Below are positions 48,750 to 58,713 of a stretch of 64,000 bases of DNA, in pieces. The number at the start of each line of letters is the position of its first letter. Within the stretch, counting starts at the first letter, position 1. The translations under genes and the position numbers were made by a program. The notes under the pieces are model-generated. The model did no database searches, had not been told where the DNA came from, and saw only the letters and a program-made list of their open reading frames with translations. The DNA comes from VAZQ01 sp035693615 (GTDB lineage Bacteria > Pseudomonadota > Alphaproteobacteria > Rhizobiales > Xanthobacteraceae), in assembly GCA_035693615.1 (NCBI GenBank), contig DASSGH010000113.1, forward strand, positions 39,092 to 103,091, in the 5' to 3' direction.

Positions 48750-51700
48750 TGGGCGGCAACAATTCCGCCGGTGTTGCGATTGTCGGCATCGCCTGCCGCT
48801 TCCCCGGCGCTGGCGATGCCTCGGCGTTTTGGCAAAATCTCTGCGCCGGCGTGGAATCGATCAGCGCGCTGCGCGATGAAGAGCTCCTGTCGGCGGGAGT
48901 GCCAGCCGAGCTGTTGCGCGATCCGTCCTATGTCAAGGCCGCCGCTTTGCTGCCGGACATCGACCAATTCGATGCGGCCTTCTTCGAGTACTCGCCTGAG
49001 GAAGCGCGGCTCATGGATCCGCAGCAGCGGCTGCTGCTGGAAGTCGCCTGGGAGAGCTTCGAGGATGCGGGGGAACGGGTCGGGGATTCGGCGAGGCCGA
49101 TCGGGGTCTTCACGGGGCTGGGCGGGGTGGTGACCAGCTATCTGCTCGATCGGCTGCCCTTCCGGGCGGACCTGCCGGGCGGCACGGGCAACCTCGCGCA
49201 CCTCGGCAACGACAAGGATTTTTCAAGCACGCGCATCTCCTACAAGCTCAATCTGACCGGGCCGAGCATCAACGTGCAGACTGCCTGCTCGACGTCGCTG
49301 GTTGCCGTGCACCTCGCGTGCCAGGCGATTCTCGCAGGCGAATGCGACATGGCGCTGGCGGGAGCCGCCACCGTGCGCGTGCCGCAGCGCGTCGGCTATA
49401 CCAGCGTGAAAGGGGGTATCCTATCGCCCGACGGACATTGCCGTGCGTTCGATGCCGACGCACAGGGCACAATCTTCGGCAGCGGCGTCGGCGCGATCCT
49501 GCTCAAGGATCTCGCCGCCGCTCGCGCTGACGGCAATCACATCTACGCGGTGATCAAAGGATCGGCGATCAACAACGACGGCGCCGGCAAGGTGAGTTAC
49601 ACGGCCTCGAGCGCGGCAGGGCAGGCGCGGGCGATGATCGAGGCTTTGCTCATCGCCGACGTCTCGCCGGACGAGCTTGGTTACGTCGAATGCCATGGCA
49701 CGGGCACCGTGGTCGGCGATCCGCTGGAGATCGACGCATTGACCCGCGCGTTCCGCACCAAAACGGACCGGCGGGGCTTCTGCGCGATCGGCTCGGTCAA
49801 AAGTAACATCGGACACCTGGAACAAACTGCGGGACTTGCCGCCCTGATCAAGACCGCGCTGGCATTGAAGCACGGAAAAATCCCGCCGAGCCTCAACTTC
49901 CGCACTCCCAACCCGAAGATCGACTTCGCCGCGAGTCCGTTCTTCGTCAATACCCAGTGTCGCGAGTGGCCCGCAGGCGGTCATCCTCGTCGCGCCGCGG
50001 TCAATTCACTCGGGCTCGGCGGCACCAATGCTTTCGTCGTGCTCGAAGAGCCGCCCCCGGCGACTGCGGTTGCGCATGCGGCGGGTCCTGGCTTGTTCGC
50101 GCTCTCGGCGAGGACGCCAGCCGCATTGCGTGCGTCGGTCGAGCGCCACCTGGCGTGGCTTACGCGCGAAGAATCGCAGTTGCCGGACATTTGCTTTACC
50201 AGCACCAGCGGACGAGCGCATTTTTCTGCGCGTTTTGCCGCCGTTGTCGACTCCAAAGAACGACTACGAGAAGCACTCCTCGCTCGAGCCACGGACGCCC
50301 TGCCTCAATTCGCCGGGAAGCGCCGGCTGGCTTTTCTGTTCTCCGGACAGGCGTCGCAATACGCGCGGATGGGCGCCGAACTCTATCGTCACCATCCGGT
50401 GTTCCAAGAAGAGGTCGATCGCTGCGCGGAGATCGTCGGCAACCGTTTGGGACGGCCGCTCAGAGACGTGCTCCTCGGCGACGATGCGGATTCACTGATC
50501 GACGACACCGCCTATACGCAACCGGCGCTGTTCGCGGTCCAGGCCGGCCTCGTTGCGCTGTGGCGGTCCTGGGGAATCGTCCCGAATGTGGTCTTGGGAC
50601 ACAGCGTCGGCGAGTTTGCGGCAGCCTACAGCGCAGGCGTCTATACGCTGGAGCAAGTCCTGGACCTCCTCGTGCCACGTGCGTGCCTCATGCAAGGTTT
50701 GCCACGCGATGGCGCCATGGCCGCCATTTTCGCGAATCAAGAAACCGTCGCAGCGGCGATGCAGCAATTTGAGCAGAAGCGCATCGCTATCGCCGCGCTG
50801 AATGCGCCGGAGAACACGGTTATCTCCGGCGCGCGCGCGGCGGTTACGGCCCTCGTTGCACATTTTGAAAGTCTCGGCATCGGATGCCGATTGCTGGCGG
50901 TTTCTCACGCCTTCCATTCTCCGTTGATGCGCAACGCCGCGGCCAAGTTCGGGCGTATCGCCGCTGCTGTCCAAGGCCAGCCGCCGAAAATCCCCTGGCT
51001 GTCCACGGTTACGGCGACGCCAATGTCGGGACCGCCGGATGCGAAATATTGGCGCGACCACGCGCTTCACCCCGTGCGTTTTGCCGACGGCGTGCGGGCG
51101 TTGGATGAAACCGGTGTTTTCGATTTCCTCGAAATCGGCCCGGGCCGCACCTTGCTCGCCTTTGCCCGGCAATGCGTGAATGAAAACGCCAAGGCATGGC
51201 TCGGCTCGCTCAGCAGAGGAAGCGAATTGAACGCGATGTTGACGAGCCTGGGCGAGCTTTATCGTCGCGGCTATGCCGTCGATTGGGACGGATTCAATCG
51301 ACCATGTGGTCGTCGCGTGCCGCTGCCGACCTACCCTTTCGAGCACCGCCGGTTCTGGATAGAAGCCGACGCGCCAATGCGCATGATGAGATCCCACTCC
51401 GATGGCCTAACCGGAGCGCGCTTGCGCTCGGCCATGCCGGATACCCAGTTCGAAAGCACCTATAGCTTGCAACGTTTTGCTTATCTCGCCGACCATCGCA
51501 TCTACGGGATGCCGGTGCTGCCCACGACGGTGGGCCTCACCGCCTTGCGCGAGGCCGCACGCCAACACTTTGCGTCCGACGCAGTCGAGATCGCCAACCT
51601 GCAATACCGCGAGGCAATGGTCCTGCCGGAGAGCGGCGAACGCATCGTGCAAACGATCCTCACGCCGCTCGACGATTCGACTGCGGAGTTTCGCGTCACC

Positions 51701-53695
51701 AGCATCGGGACAAATGGCGGCGACACGTGGCGAACGCATATGCTGGGCGTCGCCCGCAAGGAAGCCTCGGAACGGAATGCTCAGCCCGGCCGGCTCCAGC
51801 TCGATCAGCTCCGGCAACGATGCATCAGTTCCATCGAGGTCGACGGCTATTACGAAAATCTGCGCGCCTCGGGGTTGGAATACGGCGCATCTTTTCGCGC
51901 CATCGAGACACTGCAACGAGGCAACGGCGAAGTCCTGACGCGTGTTCGGCTGCCTGCGCACCTCTCGTCGGAGGGGCAGGCGGGGCTGCATCCGGCGCTG
52001 CTCGATGCCTGCCTGCATCTCTACCCAGCGCTCATCGACGCGCAGGGCGATTTCACGCGCGCCGCCCAAGAGTCGCGGTGCCTTTACTTGCCGGTCGGCA
52101 TCGAGCGCTTCCGCTGCGCCGACGTTCGCGCTCGGGAGGTTTGGGTGCACGGCGTGCATCGGCAACGGGCATACGGCGACGGGGAAATCGTCACGGTCGA
52201 CATCACCATCTATGACGACGGCGGCCGCTTCGCAGCGGCGATCGAAGGACTCTCACTGAAGCCATTACCGGCGGAGGCGTTGAGGCCAGTAGTTACCGCA
52301 GGAAAAGGTAATTCTCGCGGTCAAACATCGCACGCGGGCGCGGCTGCGACCACAGCGCCTGGCATGGACGCTGCGGCAATCAGGCGGCAGCTGCACGAGG
52401 CGCCGCGGGAGAGACGCCGTGAATTACTCGTCGGCGTGGTGCGGCAGCAGGCGATGAAGACGTTGGGCATCACCGACGTGATCGAACCGGCTCGCCCGCT
52501 GCGCGAATTGGGTCTCGATTCCCTGATGTCGGTGACGCTTGCGAACCGGCTCGAAGCCTTGATCGGCGTCAAGATCTCGACCGTCACGTTGATCCAGGGG
52601 CCGAGCATCGAGGAAATCGCAGAGGACATCCTGCCGCAGGTGATGCCGGGCGAGGACGTCGCAGTAGCGCGGCCGGTTCAGCCTGAACCCTCCGCTCGCG
52701 TTTGGACAGCGGGCGTGACGAGCGACGACGTCAGTCTGCCCGAAGAAATTGTGGTGCAGCGCGCACATGGCCTCCGCAATGGGCCGCTCGCCTCGGCAGC
52801 AATTGTCCGCGAAGAAGACCAACCAGCCGCAATCGTCCGACACCCAAAGGCTCACGCCGGCGGTTGGCTGGTGATTGTGGGCGCAAGAGCGGCTCCCCGA
52901 GCTCGCCTGTTTTGCTTTCCGTTCGCCGGCGGCGGCTCCGCGGTTTATCGAACCTGGGCGCGGTTCATCGATCCGGCGATCGAGGTGGTGGCAATCGAGC
53001 CACCCGGCCGCCTCGGCCGTATCACCGAAACACCGGTTGCCGATATGAAGGAGTTTGTCGAGCAGCTTGTGCCGGCAATGCAAGACCTGCTCGACCGGCC
53101 GTTCGCGTTCTTTGGTCATTGCCTGGGCGCCTTGACCATGTACGAGACCGCACGCCACCTCATTCGGACGACGCCCGCCCGTCCCAGCCACCTCTTCGTC
53201 TCGGGGGCGCGGCCGCCCGATCGGATCGCTGACCAGGGTGGTTTCGAACGACGTGTGATGCACGATTTGCTAAAGCTGGCGGAATTCCGCATCAGCCTTC
53301 CCGCCTATGCGCAGCCGGATGACGTGTTCGCCGAGCTCATTCGGCATTTCAATATTCGAGCGACGGAAGAGCTTCTCAGCCACCCCAAATTGCGGCAGTT
53401 GATACTGCCAGTCGTGCGCGCCGAATTTCAAATGGCGACCAACTACCGGTTTGTGCGCGAACCCCCATGGGAAATTCCGATCACGTGCTTCGCGGCAAAG
53501 GGGGATCCCTACGTATCGCGCGAGCACGCGCTGGGCTGGGGACGTTTCACCAATTCACGCCTTCAGGTCCATATCCGCGAAGGCGCCCATTTCGCCGTCG
53601 TCGACGATGTTGCGTTCATTCATGACGTCATCAATCGAGAGCTGCAGGGCGGCGCGGACTTCGTCGAGCATCGCCCCAGCGTGGCGCCGTGGTGA
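48746..53695 (+). CDS. Type I polyketide synthase, KS-AT-DH-ACP-TE
   Basis: The 1,649-residue synthase has these domains. Ketosynthase, about residues 6-432, with Cys181 ('TACSTSLVAV'), His317 ('ECHGTGTVVGDP') and His357 ('SNIGHLEQTAG'). Acyltransferase, about 528-805, with Ser620 ('LGHSVGEFAAA') and HAFH at 721-724, the malonyl-CoA type. Dehydratase-like, about 898-1173, with His917 ('LADHRIYGMPVLP') and Asp1087 ('HPALLDACLH'). Carrier domain, about 1225-1300, with Ser1259 ('LGLDSLMSVTLANRLE'). Thioesterase, about 1383-1635, with Cys1459 in 'FFGHCLGALTMYE' and His1615. No ketoreductase or enoylreductase is present. ATG at 48746 (or 48749) overlaps the ACP stop. Earlier in-frame sequence to 48308 is a shadow of the SDR and ACP genes. 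Confidence 0.93.
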   Translation: MMGGNNSAGVAIVGIACRFPGAGDASAFWQNLCAGVESISALRDEELLSAGVPAELLRDPSYVKAAALLPDIDQFDAAFFEYSPEEARLMDPQQRLLLEVAWESFEDAGERVGDSARPIGVFTGLGGVVTSYLLDRLPFRADLPGGTGNLAHLGNDKDFSSTRISYKLNLTGPSINVQTACSTSLVAVHLACQAILAGECDMALAGAATVRVPQRVGYTSVKGGILSPDGHCRAFDADAQGTIFGSGVGAILLKDLAAARADGNHIYAVIKGSAINNDGAGKVSYTASSAAGQARAMIEALLIADVSPDELGYVECHGTGTVVGDPLEIDALTRAFRTKTDRRGFCAIGSVKSNIGHLEQTAGLAALIKTALALKHGKIPPSLNFRTPNPKIDFAASPFFVNTQCREWPAGGHPRRAAVNSLGLGGTNAFVVLEEPPPATAVAHAAGPGLFALSARTPAALRASVERHLAWLTREESQLPDICFTSTSGRAHFSARFAAVVDSKERLREALLARATDALPQFAGKRRLAFLFSGQASQYARMGAELYRHHPVFQEEVDRCAEIVGNRLGRPLRDVLLGDDADSLIDDTAYTQPALFAVQAGLVALWRSWGIVPNVVLGHSVGEFAAAYSAGVYTLEQVLDLLVPRACLMQGLPRDGAMAAIFANQETVAAAMQQFEQKRIAIAALNAPENTVISGARAAVTALVAHFESLGIGCRLLAVSHAFHSPLMRNAAAKFGRIAAAVQGQPPKIPWLSTVTATPMSGPPDAKYWRDHALHPVRFADGVRALDETGVFDFLEIGPGRTLLAFARQCVNENAKAWLGSLSRGSELNAMLTSLGELYRRGYAVDWDGFNRPCGRRVPLPTYPFEHRRFWIEADAPMRMMRSHSDGLTGARLRSAMPDTQFESTYSLQRFAYLADHRIYGMPVLPTTVGLTALREAARQHFASDAVEIANLQYREAMVLPESGERIVQTILTPLDDSTAEFRVTSIGTNGGDTWRTHMLGVARKEASERNAQPGRLQLDQLRQRCISSIEVDGYYENLRASGLEYGASFRAIETLQRGNGEVLTRVRLPAHLSSEGQAGLHPALLDACLHLYPALIDAQGDFTRAAQESRCLYLPVGIERFRCADVRAREVWVHGVHRQRAYGDGEIVTVDITIYDDGGRFAAAIEGLSLKPLPAEALRPVVTAGKGNSRGQTSHAGAAATTAPGMDAAAIRRQLHEAPRERRRELLVGVVRQQAMKTLGITDVIEPARPLRELGLDSLMSVTLANRLEALIGVKISTVTLIQGPSIEEIAEDILPQVMPGEDVAVARPVQPEPSARVWTAGVTSDDVSLPEEIVVQRAHGLRNGPLASAAIVREEDQPAAIVRHPKAHAGGWLVIVGARAAPRARLFCFPFAGGGSAVYRTWARFIDPAIEVVAIEPPGRLGRITETPVADMKEFVEQLVPAMQDLLDRPFAFFGHCLGALTMYETARHLIRTTPARPSHLFVSGARPPDRIADQGGFERRVMHDLLKLAEFRISLPAYAQPDDVFAELIRHFNIRATEELLSHPKLRQLILPVVRAEFQMATNYRFVREPPWEIPITCFAAKGDPYVSREHALGWGRFTNSRLQVHIREGAHFAVVDDVAFIHDVINRELQGGADFVEHRPSVAPW

Positions 53696-53903
53696 TCGCG
53701 ATGCGCCGACCTTGGCACGATAGCCAATGCGAATTGGCAAGGTCATTGACCCGGCCGACCGCGGCGGTACGATGCAACTTCTGGGAGAACCGCAGAGGCT
53801 TGCAAGGCGATTTGGAATGGCTGTCCAGATCGACTGCCTTCGCATTCGAAATCTCGTAACGAGACTATTTGGTCACTGGGTCCACAACTCTGGGGGAATG
53901 CAC

Positions 53904-55247
53904 ATGAACACTCCGACCGACGCGAAGGATACACCGAAGGAGGTTACGGTCCCGGAATTCGTGGAGCAAAACGGGAAACGAAGGCCGTTCAAGCGAGCGA
54001 TCTGCCTCGCCGGCGGTGGCCCGGCGGCAGGCCTGCACATTGGCGTACTAGAGGGTCTCGCAGCCAACCATATAAAATTCACTCGGCCGAGCGACATATG
54101 GGCGCTGTCGTGCATCGGCGCCTGGGTCGGGATTCTCTATAACCAGGCTAAGCAAAACCACGAAATCGAGGAAACCTACAATTTCTTCCGCGGAATATTT
54201 CGCGACAATAAATCTTTCCAAAGTTTTCCGATGAACACGGTATTTGCACCGGATTGGGCCGGCAATGCCGAGGCCATGTTGGATTATTTGCTCGAACCGA
54301 GAAATTACAAAAATGTAGTTTTGCCTAGAGAAATCATGAAATCATTCATGCACACCATGTCGGCTCTGAGAGGGATGGCCTTCTCGAGGCGGATGAAGTT
54401 CAGCGAAGGGGATTTTAACCGATGGGTCCTCAATGATGTCTTGGCGGTGAACCCCGCGGTGCGTTTGTGGATGGGTATGGTGTTCAAGTCCGACATCACC
54501 GGCTTGGCCAGGCTTTACTATCCGGACAGCAAGTTCCTAAGCGACATCAAGTTCGGCCACCTGAAACACGACGACAAGCCCTACATCTTTCACAATGCCT
54601 GGAACCTATCGAGGCAGGACATTCAGTTATTCTCGAATCGAGATCCCCCGCCGCCGAGTCACAACAGATACAAACGGATTACCCCGCAAAGTCTGTGCGC
54701 CTGCTCGGCGCTCCCGCTGGTCGAAGAGACCGTAGAGATCGACGGCTCTATCTATTGCGAAGGAGCTCTGAAGGATACGGTCAATTTCAAGGACTTGCTG
54801 GAAGACCACCATCATCCTCCAGACTCCCCCCTCGATGAGATATGGATCAGTCGAATCGTCGACGCCGACCAAGTTCGCGCACCAAGAGACTTGCACGATG
54901 CGCTGGCCAATCTGTGCCAGCTGTTTGCCGCGACGGTGGGCGAAGACGATGTGAAGATCTTCCTATACCGCATCCTGTTAGATCAACACGAAAACCCGGC
55001 GAAAGCTTTCAAAGGCACGATCGTCGGGATTCCGACAAGCAGCCATATCACCTACGAGTGGTCTCACAAGAATCTTGAGGCCGGGCGAGAGAACGGTCGG
55101 ATCGCGGCACAGGACGCAGTCAACGCGTATAAGGCCTGCGGCGGTCCAAAACCGTATGGCACGCTTCGAATCATTGGAGAAAAGCTACGCGACGAGAAAA
55201 GAGAGGAGATCAAGAAACAGCGCCGACGAGCGTATTCGCATCCTTGA
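53904..55247 (+). CDS. Patatin-like protein with altered catalytic dyad
   Basis: The 447-residue protein has the patatin oxyanion loop 'CLAGGGPAAGLHIGVLEGL' (residues 34-52) but the nucleophile elbow reads 'ALSCIGAWVG', with Cys70 where patatins have Ser in GxSxG. The dyad segment 'EIDGSIYCEGALKDTVNF' has Glu286 where DG[GA] is expected; a nearby DG at 280-281 is also possible. Base composition is less GC-rich than its neighbours (codons such as AAT, AAA, TTT), hinting at a different origin. ATG at 53904 has GGGG at good spacing. It follows the polyketide operon by 208 bases and overlaps the convergent cyclase by 38. Confidence 0.75.
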   Translation: MNTPTDAKDTPKEVTVPEFVEQNGKRRPFKRAICLAGGGPAAGLHIGVLEGLAANHIKFTRPSDIWALSCIGAWVGILYNQAKQNHEIEETYNFFRGIFRDNKSFQSFPMNTVFAPDWAGNAEAMLDYLLEPRNYKNVVLPREIMKSFMHTMSALRGMAFSRRMKFSEGDFNRWVLNDVLAVNPAVRLWMGMVFKSDITGLARLYYPDSKFLSDIKFGHLKHDDKPYIFHNAWNLSRQDIQLFSNRDPPPPSHNRYKRITPQSLCACSALPLVEETVEIDGSIYCEGALKDTVNFKDLLEDHHHPPDSPLDEIWISRIVDADQVRAPRDLHDALANLCQLFAATVGEDDVKIFLYRILLDQHENPAKAFKGTIVGIPTSSHITYEWSHKNLEAGRENGRIAAQDAVNAYKACGGPKPYGTLRIIGEKLRDEKREEIKKQRRRAYSHP

Positions 55248-58200
55248 GATCCTGCGTGTCGAAGCCCTCCGTGAAGCCGCTGTAAACGGATGAAAGAAGC
55301 TCGCGCGCCTCGACCCGTTTGCCTTGATTGCTCCAAAGCCTGGCGAGATCGGTCGCGGCGCGAAGCTCGAGAGATCTTGCCTGCTGGCTGCGCGCTGTCT
55401 GCAAAGCCTGCTGGAGCAAAGCCTCCGCCTCGGCCTCCGAGGCACCGCGCATGAGCAACGCGCGAGCCTTCAGCCGATACAGCTCCGCCTCGAAAAATCG
55501 TTCGCTGTTGCGGCTGACGATCGCGAGCCCGTGATCGATCAACTCCAGCGCCGCTTCGGACTCGTTGCGCAGCAGCAAGGCGGGGCACAGCAGCACGAAC
55601 TGTGCCGTGACACCGAGCTGATAACCGGCGCGTTGGTACTCATCGAGCGCAATCTTCACCTCGTCGAGCCGGCCCGCCGAAGCATCCAGCATGGCCCCGC
55701 AAACGCGTTGGATCGCGCGCGCCAGTCCGAGCCATTGGCGGAAACCGTGTTGCTCCGATATGGCGAGGCAACGCTCTGCGTAGGTCTGGGCGATCGCCGG
55801 CTCTCCGCGCAGAGCATGCAGAACCGAGGCGTAATACCACGCGTAAGCGTGGGTGTGCGCATGCTGCACGGCCTCGGCGCGTTCAAGCGCGGCGGACATG
55901 CGCGTCACCGCCTCGTCGACCCGGCCGAGAAGCCAGAACACCCACGCGTTGAGCGCCAGCATGGCCACGCCGGCGTCCTGACCGGCGGCGCGCGCCGCCA
56001 GTCGGTCTGCCTCCTCGCTTGCGCCGAACATCGTGACGGCGCGCTCGAGCTCCACTCGCGCCTCCACGATACGGCCCATGAACATGAGAATCATCGCCCG
56101 CCCGCGGATCACGTTGAGCAACGCGCCCCGGTTGCCGCGCGCCTCGGCGGCGCTCGGCAAGCCCTCGACGGCTTCGAGCGCCTGCGGCAGCTCGCCCCGC
56201 ACGACGTTCACGGTGGCGAGCCAGAATCTCACCTGAACAGACTCGGGCGGTTCTCCGAGCCGCTCGCACAGCTCACGGGCGCGGCCAAAGGTGGCGACCG
56301 CGGTATTGGCGGCCGGCCCCTGCGTTGCGATGAGACACGGCCCCAAGACAAGCTGAAAATCAAGCTCGGACCTGTCCCGGCTCTTGTCGGCGGGCAAGCG
56401 GCCTGTGAGCTCGATGCCTCGCCGCACATGCGCGATGGCCTCGAGATTGGCGGAGCGCTGCGCTGCATTCTTGCCGGCCTGGAGCCAATATCCGGTCGCC
56501 TTTTCGATCACCCCGGCTTCCGTGAGATGGTGGGCCAGAGTTTCGGGTTGGGTTTGCGCAAGATCGGGGAACTGTTGCTCGAGCGCATTCGCAATGGCGG
56601 CGTGCAGATGCGCGCGGCGGCTTTTCAGGAGGCTCGCATACGCGGCATCGCGTACTAGCGCATGCTTGAAGGTGTAAACCGCGTGTGGGCTCTCGCCGCG
56701 CCGGAAAATCAACTCCGACCGCACCAGCTGCCCAAGCGCATCGTCTAGCTTCTCCCTCGACATTCCGGCAACCGCGTGCAGCAACTCGTAGTGAAAGTCG
56801 CGGCCGGCGACGGCGCCGATCTGCGCCACTTCGCGGACGAGCGCCAGCCGATCAAGCCGGGCCATCAACGACGCTCGCAATGTCGTCGGAATGGCCAGGG
56901 CCGGCAGCGGACCCTCGAGCACGTACCGCCCATCGGATTCGCGCAGCAGCCCGCTCTCCAGGACCGTCTTGGTCAGTTCCTCGATGAACAAGGGTATGCC
57001 GTCGGTGCGAGCGAGAATCTCGTCCGTCACCTCCTTCGGCAGTGTCTTGCCGCCGGTCACCCGCTCGACCAATGCGGCGCCGGCGCGCCGGTCGAGACGC
57101 GTGAGCGGGATGGTGGTCGTATGCGGGTAACTGGGCCAGGGCGGCGTAAATTCCGACCTGGTCGTGAGGAGCAGCAGCACCCGAAGCCGCGGGACTTGCT
57201 CGACCATCGCGGCGAGCAGCTCCAGCGAGGTCGGGTCGATCCAGTGGATATCCTCGAAAATCGTGAAAACGGGTTGTCGCGCCGCCGACCGGTCGAGCTG
57301 AGCCAACAACGCCGCAAACGTCTTCTCCTTGCGTTTTTGTGGACTCAGCTCTTGTAATCGGAACCGGTCGTCAACCGGTATTGCCAAGAGATTGGCCAGG
57401 ACTGCGACGCGTTCCGGATCGACGGCGGATTGCGCAACGAGAGCTTCAAGTTTCGCTAACTTCTGCGTTGGCGAGTCGCCGCGTTCAAACCCGGCGGCAC
57501 GTTCAACTTGGCCGATGAAGGGGAACAGGGCACTGTTGGTGTGGTGCGCCGAGCAGAAATAGCGCAAGGTGCTGTGCGGCTCGCTCTGCAGCCGCTCCTC
57601 GAACGCCAGCGTGATGTGCGACTTGCCGATCCCCGGCTCGCCCATCAGCAAGACCATTCGACCTTCGCCCTGCGTGACGTACCGCCAGCGCCGCAAGAGG
57701 AGCTCGATCTCCTCGTCACGCCCGAATAGCTGCGGCAGCTTGGTCTTGTGCATCGCCTCGAAACGGCTGGCGACGCCACTCGGCCCCAGCACCTGCCAAA
57801 CCGGCACCGGCTCGACCCAGCCTCTGAGCGCAACGGCGCCCAGATCGCCGTAATTGAAGTGCCCTCCCGTGAGCTGGCGCGTCTGCGAGCAGATCAACAC
57901 CGTCCCCGGCTCTGCCAGCGTTTGCAGGCGCGCGGCCAGGTTCGGCGTCTCGCCGATCACCGCCTGTTCCGCCGGGGTGTCATCGATCACGAGCTCGCTT
58001 ACGACGACGGTGCCGGTGGCAATGCCGATGCGCACCTGGAGCGGAGCCTCGAGGCTGGTCTTGAGATTCGCTACGGCATCGACCAGCGCAAGTCCGGCGC
58101 GCACCGCCTGTTCGGCATCATCCTCTTGCGCGCGCGGATAGCCGAAATAGGCGAGCACGCCTTCGTCCATGTAGCGCGCAACCATTCCGTGATGACGGCC

Positions 58201-58560
58201 GACGACCTCATCGACGCAGGCATGATAGGCGGCAAAGACGCCCCACATGTCTTCCGGGTCCAGGCGCGCAGACAGCGCTGCCGACCCGGGCAGGTCGCAA
58301 AACATCACCGCAAGCTGACGTCGCTCGGCTTCGTCCCGCGGCACCGGTTCGGCCGGTGCTTCGGCCGGCGCAAGAGGCGGCCCATCTAGCTCTGCGATCG
58401 CGCGCAACAACTTGCGGCGATGCCCAAGCGAAAGCCCGAGTTCTATAAGGTCCTGATCTGTGAGATCAGGAAGTACACTGACATCGACGTGATGTTCGGC
58501 AAAGCGCTGCGCGTACTCGGCGAGCCCGAGTGATGCCAGCCACTCTGCAATCGTCTGCAC
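55210..58560 (-). CDS. SAM-cyclase-ATPase-TPR multidomain signalling protein
   Basis: The 1,116-residue protein has an N-terminal SAM domain (about 1-60), a class III cyclase domain (about 75-260), an AAA/STAND ATPase with Walker A 'GEPGIGKSH' (307-314) and many TPR-like helices. The cyclase has metal-binding Asp89 ('VMFCDLPGSAAL'), Asn207 and Arg211 ('GETPNLAARLQ'), but the second metal motif, normally GDG, reads DEG with Glu133. GTG at 58560 after GGGGAGAAGG gives the usual start 'MQTIAEWLASLGL'; the frame is open to 58614. Such proteins are common in Rhizobiales and probably sense via the ATPase and TPR parts. Confidence 0.85.
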   Translation of the reverse strand: MQTIAEWLASLGLAEYAQRFAEHHVDVSVLPDLTDQDLIELGLSLGHRRKLLRAIAELDGPPLAPAEAPAEPVPRDEAERRQLAVMFCDLPGSAALSARLDPEDMWGVFAAYHACVDEVVGRHHGMVARYMDEGVLAYFGYPRAQEDDAEQAVRAGLALVDAVANLKTSLEAPLQVRIGIATGTVVVSELVIDDTPAEQAVIGETPNLAARLQTLAEPGTVLICSQTRQLTGGHFNYGDLGAVALRGWVEPVPVWQVLGPSGVASRFEAMHKTKLPQLFGRDEEIELLLRRWRYVTQGEGRMVLLMGEPGIGKSHITLAFEERLQSEPHSTLRYFCSAHHTNSALFPFIGQVERAAGFERGDSPTQKLAKLEALVAQSAVDPERVAVLANLLAIPVDDRFRLQELSPQKRKEKTFAALLAQLDRSAARQPVFTIFEDIHWIDPTSLELLAAMVEQVPRLRVLLLLTTRSEFTPPWPSYPHTTTIPLTRLDRRAGAALVERVTGGKTLPKEVTDEILARTDGIPLFIEELTKTVLESGLLRESDGRYVLEGPLPALAIPTTLRASLMARLDRLALVREVAQIGAVAGRDFHYELLHAVAGMSREKLDDALGQLVRSELIFRRGESPHAVYTFKHALVRDAAYASLLKSRRAHLHAAIANALEQQFPDLAQTQPETLAHHLTEAGVIEKATGYWLQAGKNAAQRSANLEAIAHVRRGIELTGRLPADKSRDRSELDFQLVLGPCLIATQGPAANTAVATFGRARELCERLGEPPESVQVRFWLATVNVVRGELPQALEAVEGLPSAAEARGNRGALLNVIRGRAMILMFMGRIVEARVELERAVTMFGASEEADRLAARAAGQDAGVAMLALNAWVFWLLGRVDEAVTRMSAALERAEAVQHAHTHAYAWYYASVLHALRGEPAIAQTYAERCLAISEQHGFRQWLGLARAIQRVCGAMLDASAGRLDEVKIALDEYQRAGYQLGVTAQFVLLCPALLLRNESEAALELIDHGLAIVSRNSERFFEAELYRLKARALLMRGASEAEAEALLQQALQTARSQQARSLELRAATDLARLWSNQGKRVEARELLSSVYSGFTEGFDTQDLKDANTLVGAVS

Positions 58561-58713
58561 AGTACCCTTCTCCCCGCCGCCTCGTAAAACTATACCATTG
58601 TTGCGCTTTTGCATGGAATGGGTGCGCTTATTCCCAAGCTCACAAACCGCTTCCAGGCCTGGTTTCGATCCGGCAGTACTTCAGGCCCAAGCGGCCGCTC
58701 GCTCCGTCGCGGT

